This document shows positions 6,980 to 14,098 of a DNA stretch of 16,944 nucleotides, in pieces (within the stretch, counting starts at the first letter, position 1; each line of letters opens with the position of its first letter). Made by a program: the position numbers and the translations under genes. Where the stretch lies: contig DBWK01000071.1 of assembly GCA_002308875.1 (NCBI GenBank), forward strand, positions 3,988-20,931, in the 5' to 3' direction. The DNA is from Treponema sp. UBA1240. Lineage in GTDB: Bacteria; Spirochaetota; Spirochaetia; Treponematales; Treponemataceae. Under the pieces are notes generated by a model. It made no database searches and had not been told where the DNA came from. It saw only the letters and a program-made list of their open reading frames with translations.

Positions 6980-8008
6980 ATGAAGAGAACTGTCATTCTT
7001 GTTGCAATTGCTTTCCTGCTCGCAGGAGCGCTTGCCTTTGGTGAGGAAGCTACAATTATTGATTTTACTAAATTGTCAGCTGACATTATTCCGGGTGCTG
7101 ATGGTAAAATGACACAGAACCGTCACACTGTAATGGATTATTCAGTTAGTGCGGGAGCTACTTTCACAAATGAACAGAAAGCACTCATGAAAACTTCTCT
7201 TGGTTTTGAGAATTGGGAAGTTATTCTCAACTCATCAGCAAGAAACGAAACAAGTACAGCACTTTCACAAGTACGTGCTGCACCTGTAAGAAGCGAGGCA
7301 AAAGTACCGTTTGCCGGTAAAGAAGTACTGGGCGTACGCGTATTATTCCCTGCATCAGCCGTAAATGCTAATGCACGTATTAAGCCTCCTTTTGAAATTC
7401 CTGCTTTTGAACCGGCTGCTGATGTTTCTGACAGTGGAGAAATTAAATCTACTGGCGATGCTTCAAAAACAACTACACGTTTTGAAGACGGCTACGGTGT
7501 TGTTAAGAATGTTGGAACAATCAAATCACTTTCTGTTACAACACAGGGACAGGCTTTCCCTCACGGTTTGTATGTATATCTCCAGGATGCTGACGGCGTT
7601 GAAAGACGTTATTTCATGGGATATCTTAACTTTGACGGTTGGAAAGAACTTACCTGGAACAACCCTGCATATATTCAGGAAGTACGTGCAAGAGAACTGC
7701 GCTTGATGCCGGTTTATCCTGTTGCTACTCCTTATGTAAAATTTGCAGGTTTCCTTATAACACGTGATGCTGCTGATGTTGGCGGTGATTACATCGGTTA
7801 TTTCAAGGACGTAAAAGTTATTTACGACAAAGCTGTTCTTACAACAGAACGTGACATTGCTGACGAAGACCTGTGGGGAATTATCTCTGATCGCGAACGC
7901 AAGAAGCAGACAAGAGAAATGACCAACTTTGGTATTAATCAGGTTAACAGATTCCTTGAACTTGAAAAACAGGCAACTGAAAACTCTTTCAAGTCAAGCT
8001 TGGAATAA
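6980..8008 (+). CDS. flaA: Flagellar filament outer layer (sheath) protein FlaA, 342 aa
   Basis: FlaA forms the sheath around the FlaB core of spirochaetal periplasmic flagella. Residues 1-20 are a Sec signal peptide (MKRTVILVAIAF, then LLAGALAFG), with cleavage likely around Ala19-Gly21, as expected for a protein exported across the inner membrane independently of the flagellar type III apparatus. The mature start EEATIIDFTKL is characteristic of treponemal FlaA. The body contains the typical VLGVRVLFPA strand, a GYGVVKNVG segment, LYVYLQDADG and YFMGYLNFDGWKEL, then the C-terminal region rich in charged residues. Length is as usual for the family. A strong Shine-Dalgarno (AAAAAGGAG, 6 nt before ATG), its own promoter candidate and a strong terminator fit an abundant protein. 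Treponemes usually have more than one FlaA paralogue; this resembles the main one. The preceding amidase and GerMN genes may be read through into it. Confidence 0.93.
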   Translation: MKRTVILVAIAFLLAGALAFGEEATIIDFTKLSADIIPGADGKMTQNRHTVMDYSVSAGATFTNEQKALMKTSLGFENWEVILNSSARNETSTALSQVRAAPVRSEAKVPFAGKEVLGVRVLFPASAVNANARIKPPFEIPAFEPAADVSDSGEIKSTGDASKTTTRFEDGYGVVKNVGTIKSLSVTTQGQAFPHGLYVYLQDADGVERRYFMGYLNFDGWKELTWNNPAYIQEVRARELRLMPVYPVATPYVKFAGFLITRDAADVGGDYIGYFKDVKVIYDKAVLTTERDIADEDLWGIISDRERKKQTREMTNFGINQVNRFLELEKQATENSFKSSLE

Positions 8009-8027
8009 TCAACTGATTAGTTAGCTT

Positions 8028-8059
8028 AAAAAGGACTGGCAAATGCCGGTCCTTTTTTT
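8028..8059 (+). terminator. Rho-independent terminator of flaA, probably bidirectional
   Basis: AAAAAGGACTGGC (8028-8040), loop AAAT, then GCCGGTCCTTTTT (8045-8057) forms a 13-bp stem with a single G-U pair, followed by more T residues. Read on the - strand the stem has one A-C mismatch and ends in five T residues, so it can also stop the convergent hydrolase gene, whose stop codon lies at 8058-8060 within the T run. Confidence 0.92.
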
Positions 8060-9440
8060 ATTTATTGAAAATAAGTTTTGTGCCTTTTAGGATTCCACCG
8101 GTGATTGCAAAAATCAGGCTGACAATAATCACACAGTACAAATCGGGAACATAAGATTTTACAACCCAAAGAGGAGTGCCAAAAAAGATTTTTGTAAATG
8201 TTACAAGAAAGAGAGGAAAAACAAGGTATCCTAATAAACTTAGAATTATTGATTTTGCTTTGTTTTTGGATGTGCCATCTTTTTTCTTAAGAATTGCCTT
8301 AATTAAAATAAAGAGAGAAAACAAAAAAATTAATAGATAAATCGCATTTAAAGCACTGTGAATAAGTATATATGAGGCGTGATTAACTTTTTTTGGTGAT
8401 TCTCCCTTTATAATTGAAAGACTGTTCCAAAACGCATTGTCCATAAGAGAATTCATTCCAAACTCATCATTGGCATTTATCATAAAGCAAACTGCCAAAT
8501 CCTTTTCCGGTAGAATAAACTGATAGGCAATACCATTTTCAACCTGTCCTCCATGAAAAATAACTTTAAGCCCGTCCAGGTTCATGTAATTCCATCCCTT
8601 ACCGTAAAAAGCTTCTTCTTTGGGACTAAGCGGCACGTTCTCATACCACATGGAATCTATTGTTTCCTTTTTGATAATCCGCAATCCTTGTTTAGTAATT
8701 CCACCGTTCAAATACATTCTGAGATATTCTGCATGATCGGCCGGGGTTGAAGCGATAAATCCTGCCGGTTCATGAAACCATGATTTTTCTTTAGGATAGT
8801 CTGCTTCACCGGTTATAAAAAAGCCGAAGTAGTTACGATTACCGGTCAGAAGTTTTGGGCTACCTTTTGTTTTTTGTGCGTTTGCACAGGAATTGCTCAT
8901 TCCGAGCGGTATAAAAACATTTTCACGTACGTATTCTTCATAGTTCATACCGGAAACGGCTTCAATTATTTTTCCGAGCAAATCGTAGTTGATATTTGCA
9001 TATTCGTATTTGCCGTACGAATCTGTAATCTTTACGTCTGTAAATTTCATATGCGTATCAAAACCACTTGTGTGATTCAAAAGTGAAAGCACGGAAATTT
9101 TTTTGGCAAACTTATAATCCGGCAGATAGGTTGAAATATCTGCATCAAGATTTACAAGCCCTTTTTCCACAAGTTGCATTATGCAAAGCGCTGTGTAAGA
9201 TTTACTCATTGAACCTATAAAAAACTGATTGTTCATACTGTTGCACTGTCCATAAGTTTTTGAAAAAAGAGTCTGCTCCGAATCAGTTATAAAAAATGCC
9301 ATTCCGGGAATATGATAAGCCTCTGTTATTTCATTGAGGTATGAATCAAATTGTGTAATACGGAAATCATCTGCTTGCATTTTTTCTGCAAAACAGATTG
9401 TCTGCAAAGCAAGTAAAATAAACAAAACAAACTTTTTCAT
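8058..9440 (-). CDS. Serine hydrolase of the beta-lactamase/penicillin-binding family (class C-like) with C-terminal membrane segments, 460 aa
   Basis: Residues 1-18 are a signal peptide (MKKFVLFILLALQTICFA). The domain at ~25-345 has the catalytic triplets of the Beta-lactamase (PF00144) family: S77-M-S-K80 with the nucleophile serine, Y147-A-N149, and H296-G-G298 in place of K-T-G. The H-x-G form is usual in the esterase, D-peptidase and AmpC-like members. Three hydrophobic segments at ~357-383, 397-420 and 433-452 would anchor it in the inner membrane with the catalytic part in the periplasm. It could be a carboxypeptidase or D-aminopeptidase, an esterase or a beta-lactamase; sequence alone does not decide. 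ATG 9440 follows GAGG at suitable spacing. It is a single gene between convergent flaA and a divergent cyclase gene. It looks more AT-rich than its neighbours: one sampled block, 8161-8220, has 20 of 60 G+C, against 26 of 60 in 12961-13020. Confidence 0.85.
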   Translation of the reverse strand: MKKFVLFILLALQTICFAEKMQADDFRITQFDSYLNEITEAYHIPGMAFFITDSEQTLFSKTYGQCNSMNNQFFIGSMSKSYTALCIMQLVEKGLVNLDADISTYLPDYKFAKKISVLSLLNHTSGFDTHMKFTDVKITDSYGKYEYANINYDLLGKIIEAVSGMNYEEYVRENVFIPLGMSNSCANAQKTKGSPKLLTGNRNYFGFFITGEADYPKEKSWFHEPAGFIASTPADHAEYLRMYLNGGITKQGLRIIKKETIDSMWYENVPLSPKEEAFYGKGWNYMNLDGLKVIFHGGQVENGIAYQFILPEKDLAVCFMINANDEFGMNSLMDNAFWNSLSIIKGESPKKVNHASYILIHSALNAIYLLIFLFSLFILIKAILKKKDGTSKNKAKSIILSLLGYLVFPLFLVTFTKIFFGTPLWVVKSYVPDLYCVIIVSLIFAITGGILKGTKLIFNK

Positions 9441-9453
9441 AAAAACCTCACAT

Positions 9454-9483
9454 AAACAATTTGCCGATTTTGGGCAAATGTTT
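9454..9483. repeat. Imperfect inverted repeat in the divergent intergenic region
   Basis: ATTTGCC (9459-9465) and GGCAAAT (9473-9479) are a perfect 7-bp inverted repeat around a 7-nt centre. AAAC (9454-9457) and GTTT (9480-9483) extend it to 11 bp per arm with one bulged A at 9458. It lies 14 nt before the ATG-proximal end of the - strand hydrolase gene and about 20 nt before the -35 candidate of the cyclase gene. It could be an operator or an mRNA hairpin near the hydrolase ribosome-binding site. Confidence 0.5.
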
Positions 9484-9501
9484 CAATATGAAAAAAAAAG
9501 A

Positions 9502-9532
9502 TTGAAAACTTTGCGGGCAGGTGTAATAATAT
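9502..9532 (+). promoter_or_regulatory. Candidate promoter of the diguanylate cyclase gene
   Basis: TTGAAA (9502-9507) is followed by the AT-rich TAATAATAT at 9524-9532. TAATAA at 9524 gives 16-nt spacing; TAATAT at 9527 gives 19. Either choice places the transcription start at about 9536-9539, at or just before the ATG at 9539. Confidence 0.5.
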
Positions 9533-9538
9533 TAGGGT

Positions 9539-10828
9539 ATGAATAATTATTCAAAGCAGAGTGTTGCTGATTTATTATTTGAGAACATTGACGCAATTAT
9601 TATTGTGGATGCTGAAAAAGACAGCTATCAGACAATAAAGAAAGAAGGTCTTTTTGAAAACTTTCTTGGTGAGCAGGGCAGTTACCGTGATCTCGTGGAA
9701 AAGCTATGGTTTCATTTGAACAACAGTTCCAAAAAAATCGATGATGATTATCAAGTATTCATTCCAATGATAGGTCAGTTTAAGGGAAAGTATGTAGACC
9801 GCCTGAAGCTCACTTATGAGAATGAGATTCATCTTGTGCAGATTTCAATTTATCCGCTTGATGAAAACTGCAAAAAATATATGTTCCTGCTTGATGAGCT
9901 TGATAACAGTGAATACCTTCGTGACTTTCTGACTGACAGAAAACTGGACACAATTCAGAGCACATATCTTTTTTCGATGTATGTGGATTTGATTAAGGAT
10001 ATTTCATACAGCATAAATGTAACCGAAATTTCCAGCGATCCGATGAATTATGACGTTAAGTATTCTGAGTGGCGCATGATGATAGTGAATATGATTTGGC
10101 CCGAGGATCAAAAACTGTTCCTTGAGCGGACTGAGCCGGAATATCTCAAAAAAAATCTGCTGCCCGGTCGTACAACTTCATTTGACTGTCAGATGAAGAA
10201 CCTTGAAGGTGTATTTATTTGGGTAAAACTTATTTTCAGTCGTGCGAACACGACCAACGATGATGATTTCAGATTTGTATTCATGGTTCAGGATATTCAT
10301 GAAAATTCCATGAAACTGTTTGATACGCTCAAAAAGTATGAGGATCTGGCTTCAAGGGATGCGCTTACTTCCGTTTATAACCATGGACGAATTGAAACGG
10401 AAATAGCCAATGCCATCGAAAACTTCAAAACAAAGGGACAGTCTGGTTCTCTCATGATGCTTGATATTGACTTTTTCAAAAAGGTGAACGACAAATTCGG
10501 ACATTCCGCCGGCGATGTGATATTAAAGCAGTTTGTCAAAGTTGTAGTTGATTTTCTTGAGTCTTATGATATCAAGACCGGCAGATGGGGCGGAGAAGAA
10601 TTCGTATGCGTATGCTACGGTATGGAGTTTGAAAAAGTCCGTCAGCTTGCTGAACAGCTCAGACAGAGAATCTCTGAAGAAAACTTTGAAAAAGTCGGTA
10701 CACTTACCTGCAGTATCGGACTAACGGAAATAAAGGCGGAAGATAACTCTAAGATTGTCTTTGACCGTGTAGACCGTGCCATGTACGATGCCAAAACGAA
10801 CGGCAGAAACTGCGTGGTAATCCATTAG
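9539..10828 (+). CDS. Diguanylate cyclase (GGDEF) with PAS-like sensor region, 429 aa
   Basis: The C-terminal GGDEF domain (~265-429) makes cyclic di-GMP from two GTP. It has DALTSVYNHGR at 274-284, LDIDFFKKVNDKFGH at 308-322 with the metal-binding aspartates, and an intact GGEEF active site at 351-355. The inhibitory I-site RxxD normally placed 9 to 6 residues before GGEEF is absent (Ser 342, Ile 345), so product inhibition by that route is unlikely. The first ~260 residues hold no membrane segment. They look like two soluble PAS-like units, about 10-125 and 150-258; the second has a PAC-like end (FIWVKLIFSR, FRFVFMVQDIHE). The protein is therefore probably a cytosolic sensor. An in-frame TAG lies 6 nt upstream and no alternative start follows nearby, so ATG 9539 is fixed. 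There is no well-spaced Shine-Dalgarno. The ligand or signal is unknown. Confidence 0.88.
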   Translation: MNNYSKQSVADLLFENIDAIIIVDAEKDSYQTIKKEGLFENFLGEQGSYRDLVEKLWFHLNNSSKKIDDDYQVFIPMIGQFKGKYVDRLKLTYENEIHLVQISIYPLDENCKKYMFLLDELDNSEYLRDFLTDRKLDTIQSTYLFSMYVDLIKDISYSINVTEISSDPMNYDVKYSEWRMMIVNMIWPEDQKLFLERTEPEYLKKNLLPGRTTSFDCQMKNLEGVFIWVKLIFSRANTTNDDDFRFVFMVQDIHENSMKLFDTLKKYEDLASRDALTSVYNHGRIETEIANAIENFKTKGQSGSLMMLDIDFFKKVNDKFGHSAGDVILKQFVKVVVDFLESYDIKTGRWGGEEFVCVCYGMEFEKVRQLAEQLRQRISEENFEKVGTLTCSIGLTEIKAEDNSKIVFDRVDRAMYDAKTNGRNCVVIH

Positions 10829-10857
10829 TTTTTCAGAAATAAAACATACTGACTGCT

Positions 10858-10885
10858 TTTATAAATTACCTCAAAATGTTATACT
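10858..10885 (+). promoter_or_regulatory. Extended -10 promoter directly before azlC
   Basis: TATACT at 10880-10885 is preceded by TG at 10877-10878, giving the extended form TGnTATACT. TTTATA at 10858-10863 is a weak -35 at 16-nt spacing. Only 6 nt separate the -10 box from the ATG at 10892, so transcription should begin at or within a base or two of the start codon. Confidence 0.6.
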
Positions 10886-10891
10886 CTGCCC

Positions 10892-11620
10892 ATGGAAAAC
10901 ATAACGGCACAGGCTAATTTTACCAAAGGATTAAAAGACGGAATCCCTATTTGTCTGGGTTATGTTTCTGTGGCTTTTGCCTTTGGAATTTTTACCGTAA
11001 ATTCCGGCTTAACGATATGGCAGACAATCTGCATTTCTCTTGCAAACTGCACTTCCGCCGGACAACTTGCCGGAGTGCCCATAATTGCAGGCTGCCTTTC
11101 ATTTGCCGAGATGGCACTTACCCAGCTTGTCATTAACCTGCGCTATTCTCTGATGTCCGTTTCGCTTTCACAAAAACTTGCAGACGATGTAACCTTTCTT
11201 GACAGACTGCTTATAGCCTTTGTAAACACGGATGAGGTTTTTGCCGTTGCTTCCGGACAGAAGGGCTTGGTCAGCCGCTATTACTTTTTTGGTCTCATAC
11301 TCACGCCGTATTTTGGCTGGGCACTCGGTACGGCGCTCGGAGCTGTAGCCGGCAACATTCTTCCCGTTATAGTAACAAACGCGTTGGGTATTGCTATTTA
11401 CGGAATGTTTATCGCAATAATCCTTCCGGTCGCTAAAAAAGACAAGGCTGTAACAATCGTTGTACTTATTTCCTGCGCACTGAGTGTCTGCTTTCATTTT
11501 GTTCCGGCGCTGAAGCAGATTTCTTCAGGCTTTGTAATTATAATCTGCGCTGTAATCGCCGGAGTTGCAGGAGCCTTGTTTTTCCCCGTAAAAACCGCAG
11601 ATGAAGGGGAGGCTGCCTGA
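10892..11620 (+). CDS. azlC: AzlC-family branched-chain amino acid exporter, large subunit, 242 aa
   Basis: The protein matches the AzlC/YgaZ family, the large membrane subunit that works with AzlD/YgaH to export branched-chain amino acids such as valine and leucine analogues. The family signature region is near the start: GLKDGIPICLGYVSVAFAFG at residues 12-31. Several long hydrophobic stretches follow, including one around LANCTSAGQLAGVP and the conserved LRYSLMSVSLSQKL region, with further segments to the C-terminus, fitting an integral inner-membrane protein. Length is normal. The azlD partner begins 2 nt after the stop, so the pair is co-translated. No Shine-Dalgarno lies before ATG 10892; the promoter -10 box sits 6 nt upstream instead. 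The start is supported by the conserved N-terminal motif lying close to residue 1 and by the lack of another start with a ribosome-binding site. Confidence 0.88.
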   Translation: MENITAQANFTKGLKDGIPICLGYVSVAFAFGIFTVNSGLTIWQTICISLANCTSAGQLAGVPIIAGCLSFAEMALTQLVINLRYSLMSVSLSQKLADDVTFLDRLLIAFVNTDEVFAVASGQKGLVSRYYFFGLILTPYFGWALGTALGAVAGNILPVIVTNALGIAIYGMFIAIILPVAKKDKAVTIVVLISCALSVCFHFVPALKQISSGFVIIICAVIAGVAGALFFPVKTADEGEAA

Positions 11621-11622
11621 AA

Positions 11623-11946
11623 ATGGAAAACACCCTTTTGTTTTTTGAATACCTTGCGGTTATGGCGGGCGTTACTTATGCGATTCGCGTAATTCCGCTT
11701 GTGCTGTGCAAAAAGAAAATTAAAAATGTGTTTGTAAAATCATTTTTATATTACATTCCGTATGCGGTTTTGGGCGCAATGACTTTTCCCGCGATTTTTT
11801 ATTCCACCGGCAATTTAATTACGGCGTGTGCCGGCTGTATAGTCGCCTTTTTGCTGGCATGGTGCGAAAAAAGCCTTCTTGTTGTTGCGGCGTGTGCGTC
11901 GTGCGCCGTTCTTGTTGTAGAATTCCTGTTGAAAATAATATGTTAA
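11623..11946 (+). CDS. azlD: AzlD-family small subunit of the branched-chain amino acid exporter, 107 aa
   Basis: This short, very hydrophobic protein matches AzlD/YgaH, the small partner of AzlC. It has the typical beginning (YLAVMAGVTYAIRVIPLVL, residues 9-27), with the conserved R-x-x-P around 22-25. The conserved SFLYYIPYAVLGAMTFPA segment follows at ~40-57. Two more hydrophobic segments end the protein. It acts in the inner membrane as a complex with AzlC. AGGGGAGG at 11605-11612, inside the end of azlC, is a strong ribosome-binding site 10 nt before ATG 11623, so translation of the pair is closely linked. Confidence 0.88.
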   Translation: MENTLLFFEYLAVMAGVTYAIRVIPLVLCKKKIKNVFVKSFLYYIPYAVLGAMTFPAIFYSTGNLITACAGCIVAFLLAWCEKSLLVVAACASCAVLVVEFLLKIIC

Positions 11947-11966
11947 AACCCTGTTAGGAGGATAAA

Positions 11967-13382
11967 ATGGGCGGATTATTCGGTATTGCGTCAAAAAAGA
12001 ATTGTACTTTGGATTTGTTTTTCGGCATTGACTATCATTCTCACCTTGGAACACGCCGCGGCGGTATGGCGGTTTATGAGAACGGAACTTTTAACAGGGC
12101 TATCCACAATATTGAAAATTCGCCGTTCAGAACAAAATTTGAAAAAGATGTTGAAGAAATGAAAGGCAATATGGGAATCGGCTGTATTTCGGACAACGAG
12201 CCGCAGCCGCTTTTGGTTCAATCCCATCTTGGCAGCTATGCAATAGCAACTGTCGGAAAAATAAATAACCTGAACGAACTTGTTCAAAAAACCTTTGCTG
12301 CCGGAGGAACGCATTTTTTGGAAATGAGCGGTGGCAGCATAAACGCTACCGAACTTGTTGCTTCTCTGATTAACCAGAAAGAATCGATTCTTGAGGGAAT
12401 CCGTTTTGTGCAGAGTGTGGTGGAAGGCTCAATGACAGTTCTGATAATGACTGAAAACGGACTCTTTGCCGCAAGGGATAAGCTTGGCAGACTTCCGCTC
12501 TTGATAGGTAAAAAGGAAGATTCCTACTGCGTTGCATCCGAGAGTTTTTCCTACATCAATCTTGGTTTTGAAGATTGTAAGGAGCTTGGACCGGCTGAAA
12601 TAGTCTTTATAAATATGAAAGAAGGTATCAGTGTTTTGCAGCCGCCTGCCGACAAAATGAAAATCTGTACCTTCCTTTGGATTTACTACGGCTATCCTAC
12701 TGCAACCTACGAGGGCGTAAACGTTGAACAGATGCGTTACCGCTGCGGTGAAATGCTTGCCAAGCGCGAAGACAAAAGCGTTAATCCCGATATAGTTGCC
12801 GGTGTTCCTGATTCCGGCATTGCACACGCCGTAGGGTACGCAAATGAATCCGGTATTCCGTTTGCGCGTCCTTTTATTAAATATACACCTACCTGGCCGC
12901 GCTCATTTATGCCGGCAAATCAGGAACAGCGTAACCTGATTGCACGAATGAAGCTTATTCCGGTTCATCCGCTCATAAAAAACAGAAAACTGCTTTTAAT
13001 CGACGATTCCATTGTCCGCGGTACACAGCTGCGCGAAACAACTGATTTTCTGTATCAGAGCGGTGCAAAGGAAGTTCATGTTCGTCCGGCATGTCCGCCG
13101 ATTATGTTCAGCTGCAAATACCTTAATTTTTCACGTTCAACTTCGGAACTGGATTTGATTACGCGCAGAATCATCAAAATGCGTGAGGGCGACAATGTTT
13201 CAAAGGAAGTGCTGGAAGACTACGCAAACCCTGACAGCAAAAACTACAAGGAAATGGTTCAGGAAATCTGCCGCCAGCTTCATTTTACAACGCTAATGTT
13301 CCACCGTCTTGACGATATGCTCGACGCCGTAGGTATTGAACCGTGCAAACTGTGTACTTACTGCTGGAATGGAAAAGAATAG
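11967..13382 (+). CDS. PurF-like amidophosphoribosyltransferase homologue lacking the catalytic N-terminal cysteine, 471 aa
   Basis: PurF makes phosphoribosylamine from PRPP and glutamine, the first step of purine synthesis. The N-terminal part aligns with a class II glutaminase but begins MGGLFGIASKK where MCG(I/V)(F/V)G is expected: the nucleophile Cys is Gly 2. LGTRRGGMAVY at 27-37 replaces the usual QHRGQE region. The phosphoribosyltransferase part is well kept: VPDSGIAHAVGYA, then TWPRSF, then the PRPP-binding LLLIDDSIVRGT at 342-353 with Asp 346-347. Cysteines 234 (KICTFLW), 383 (FSCKYL) and 460/463/466 (CKLCTYCW) sit where Bacillus-type PurF binds a 4Fe-4S cluster. It may use ammonia, depend on another ammonia source, or have a different role. 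I recall similar MGG-type sequences in Bacteroidetes and Clostridia, so this is probably a clade and not a local mutation. AGGAGG lies 5 nt before the ATG. No other purine gene is in the window. Confidence 0.85.
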   Translation: MGGLFGIASKKNCTLDLFFGIDYHSHLGTRRGGMAVYENGTFNRAIHNIENSPFRTKFEKDVEEMKGNMGIGCISDNEPQPLLVQSHLGSYAIATVGKINNLNELVQKTFAAGGTHFLEMSGGSINATELVASLINQKESILEGIRFVQSVVEGSMTVLIMTENGLFAARDKLGRLPLLIGKKEDSYCVASESFSYINLGFEDCKELGPAEIVFINMKEGISVLQPPADKMKICTFLWIYYGYPTATYEGVNVEQMRYRCGEMLAKREDKSVNPDIVAGVPDSGIAHAVGYANESGIPFARPFIKYTPTWPRSFMPANQEQRNLIARMKLIPVHPLIKNRKLLLIDDSIVRGTQLRETTDFLYQSGAKEVHVRPACPPIMFSCKYLNFSRSTSELDLITRRIIKMREGDNVSKEVLEDYANPDSKNYKEMVQEICRQLHFTTLMFHRLDDMLDAVGIEPCKLCTYCWNGKE

Positions 13383-13387
13383 CGTAA

Positions 13388-14098
13388 ATGAAGCGCGAGA
13401 ATATACAGATTCTTTTTCAGGACGAATATCTGGCGGTTATCGTAAAGCCGTCGGGGCTTCTTTCTGTGTCTTATCCCGGAAGTTCCGGCGCTACAGCTGC
13501 GCAAATCCTTGAGCAGATTCTGCGCAAGCGGGGTCAGTGGAGCAGAAAGCACTCGCCATTTGCTGTTCACAGACTGGACAAGGGAACTTCCGGCGTGATG
13601 ATGTTTGCTTTGACGGAAAAAGCGCAGAAGCAGATTATGGACAACTGGCACACTATGGTTACATCCCGTATTTATCACGCCATTGCCGAAAATCCTGCCG
13701 GAAGAATCAAGCCGTTACCTGCTGAAGGTGTTATAGACAAACCGCTTTTAACAAATGCCCATCATCTTTCATATGTGCCTAAAAACTATGATTTGTCAGA
13801 TTCCGCACTAATGCCTGCAAGAACAAACTATCACATATTGCGGCGGGGAAAAAAGTATTCCCTTTTTGAACTTAGTCTTGATACCGGCAAAAAAAATCAG
13901 ATTCGTGCGCATCTTGCAAGCTGCGGCTATACGCTTGCCGGTGACGTACAGTATCATGCAAGGACAAATCCTCTTAACAGACTCGCACTCCATGCGCGGA
14001 CACTGGCTTTTACCCATCCTTTTACAAATGAAGAACTGGCCTTTGAAAATCCCGAACCTGCAAGCTGGGAAAAACTTGTTGCAAAGGGCATTTTATGA
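13388..14098 (+). CDS. RluA-family RNA pseudouridine synthase, 236 aa
   Basis: The enzyme isomerises uridine to pseudouridine in rRNA or tRNA. ILFQDEYLAVIVKPSGLLS at residues 8-26 is the usual start of the catalytic domain, and HRLDKGTSG at 61-69 carries the catalytic Asp 64. SRIYHAIAENP and KKNQIRAHLASCG are further family motifs, followed by a closing RLALHA...FTHP segment. No S4 RNA-binding domain is present, and at 236 residues it is short, like RluA, TruC or the one-domain members. The exact target uridine cannot be predicted. It starts 5 nt after the purF-like stop with only a weak GGAA/GGAAAAG upstream, and its end overlaps the kinase start by 4 bp (ATGA), so it belongs to the same transcript. 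Confidence 0.88.
   Translation: MKRENIQILFQDEYLAVIVKPSGLLSVSYPGSSGATAAQILEQILRKRGQWSRKHSPFAVHRLDKGTSGVMMFALTEKAQKQIMDNWHTMVTSRIYHAIAENPAGRIKPLPAEGVIDKPLLTNAHHLSYVPKNYDLSDSALMPARTNYHILRRGKKYSLFELSLDTGKKNQIRAHLASCGYTLAGDVQYHARTNPLNRLALHARTLAFTHPFTNEELAFENPEPASWEKLVAKGIL

Noticed and set aside
7365..7706. 113-residue open frame in another frame of flaA
   Set aside because: It is a repetitive Leu-rich translation produced by flaA codon use, with no start signal.
12429..12827. 132-residue open frame on the - strand within the purF-like gene
   Set aside because: It is antisense to conserved PurF sequence, with no motif of its own.
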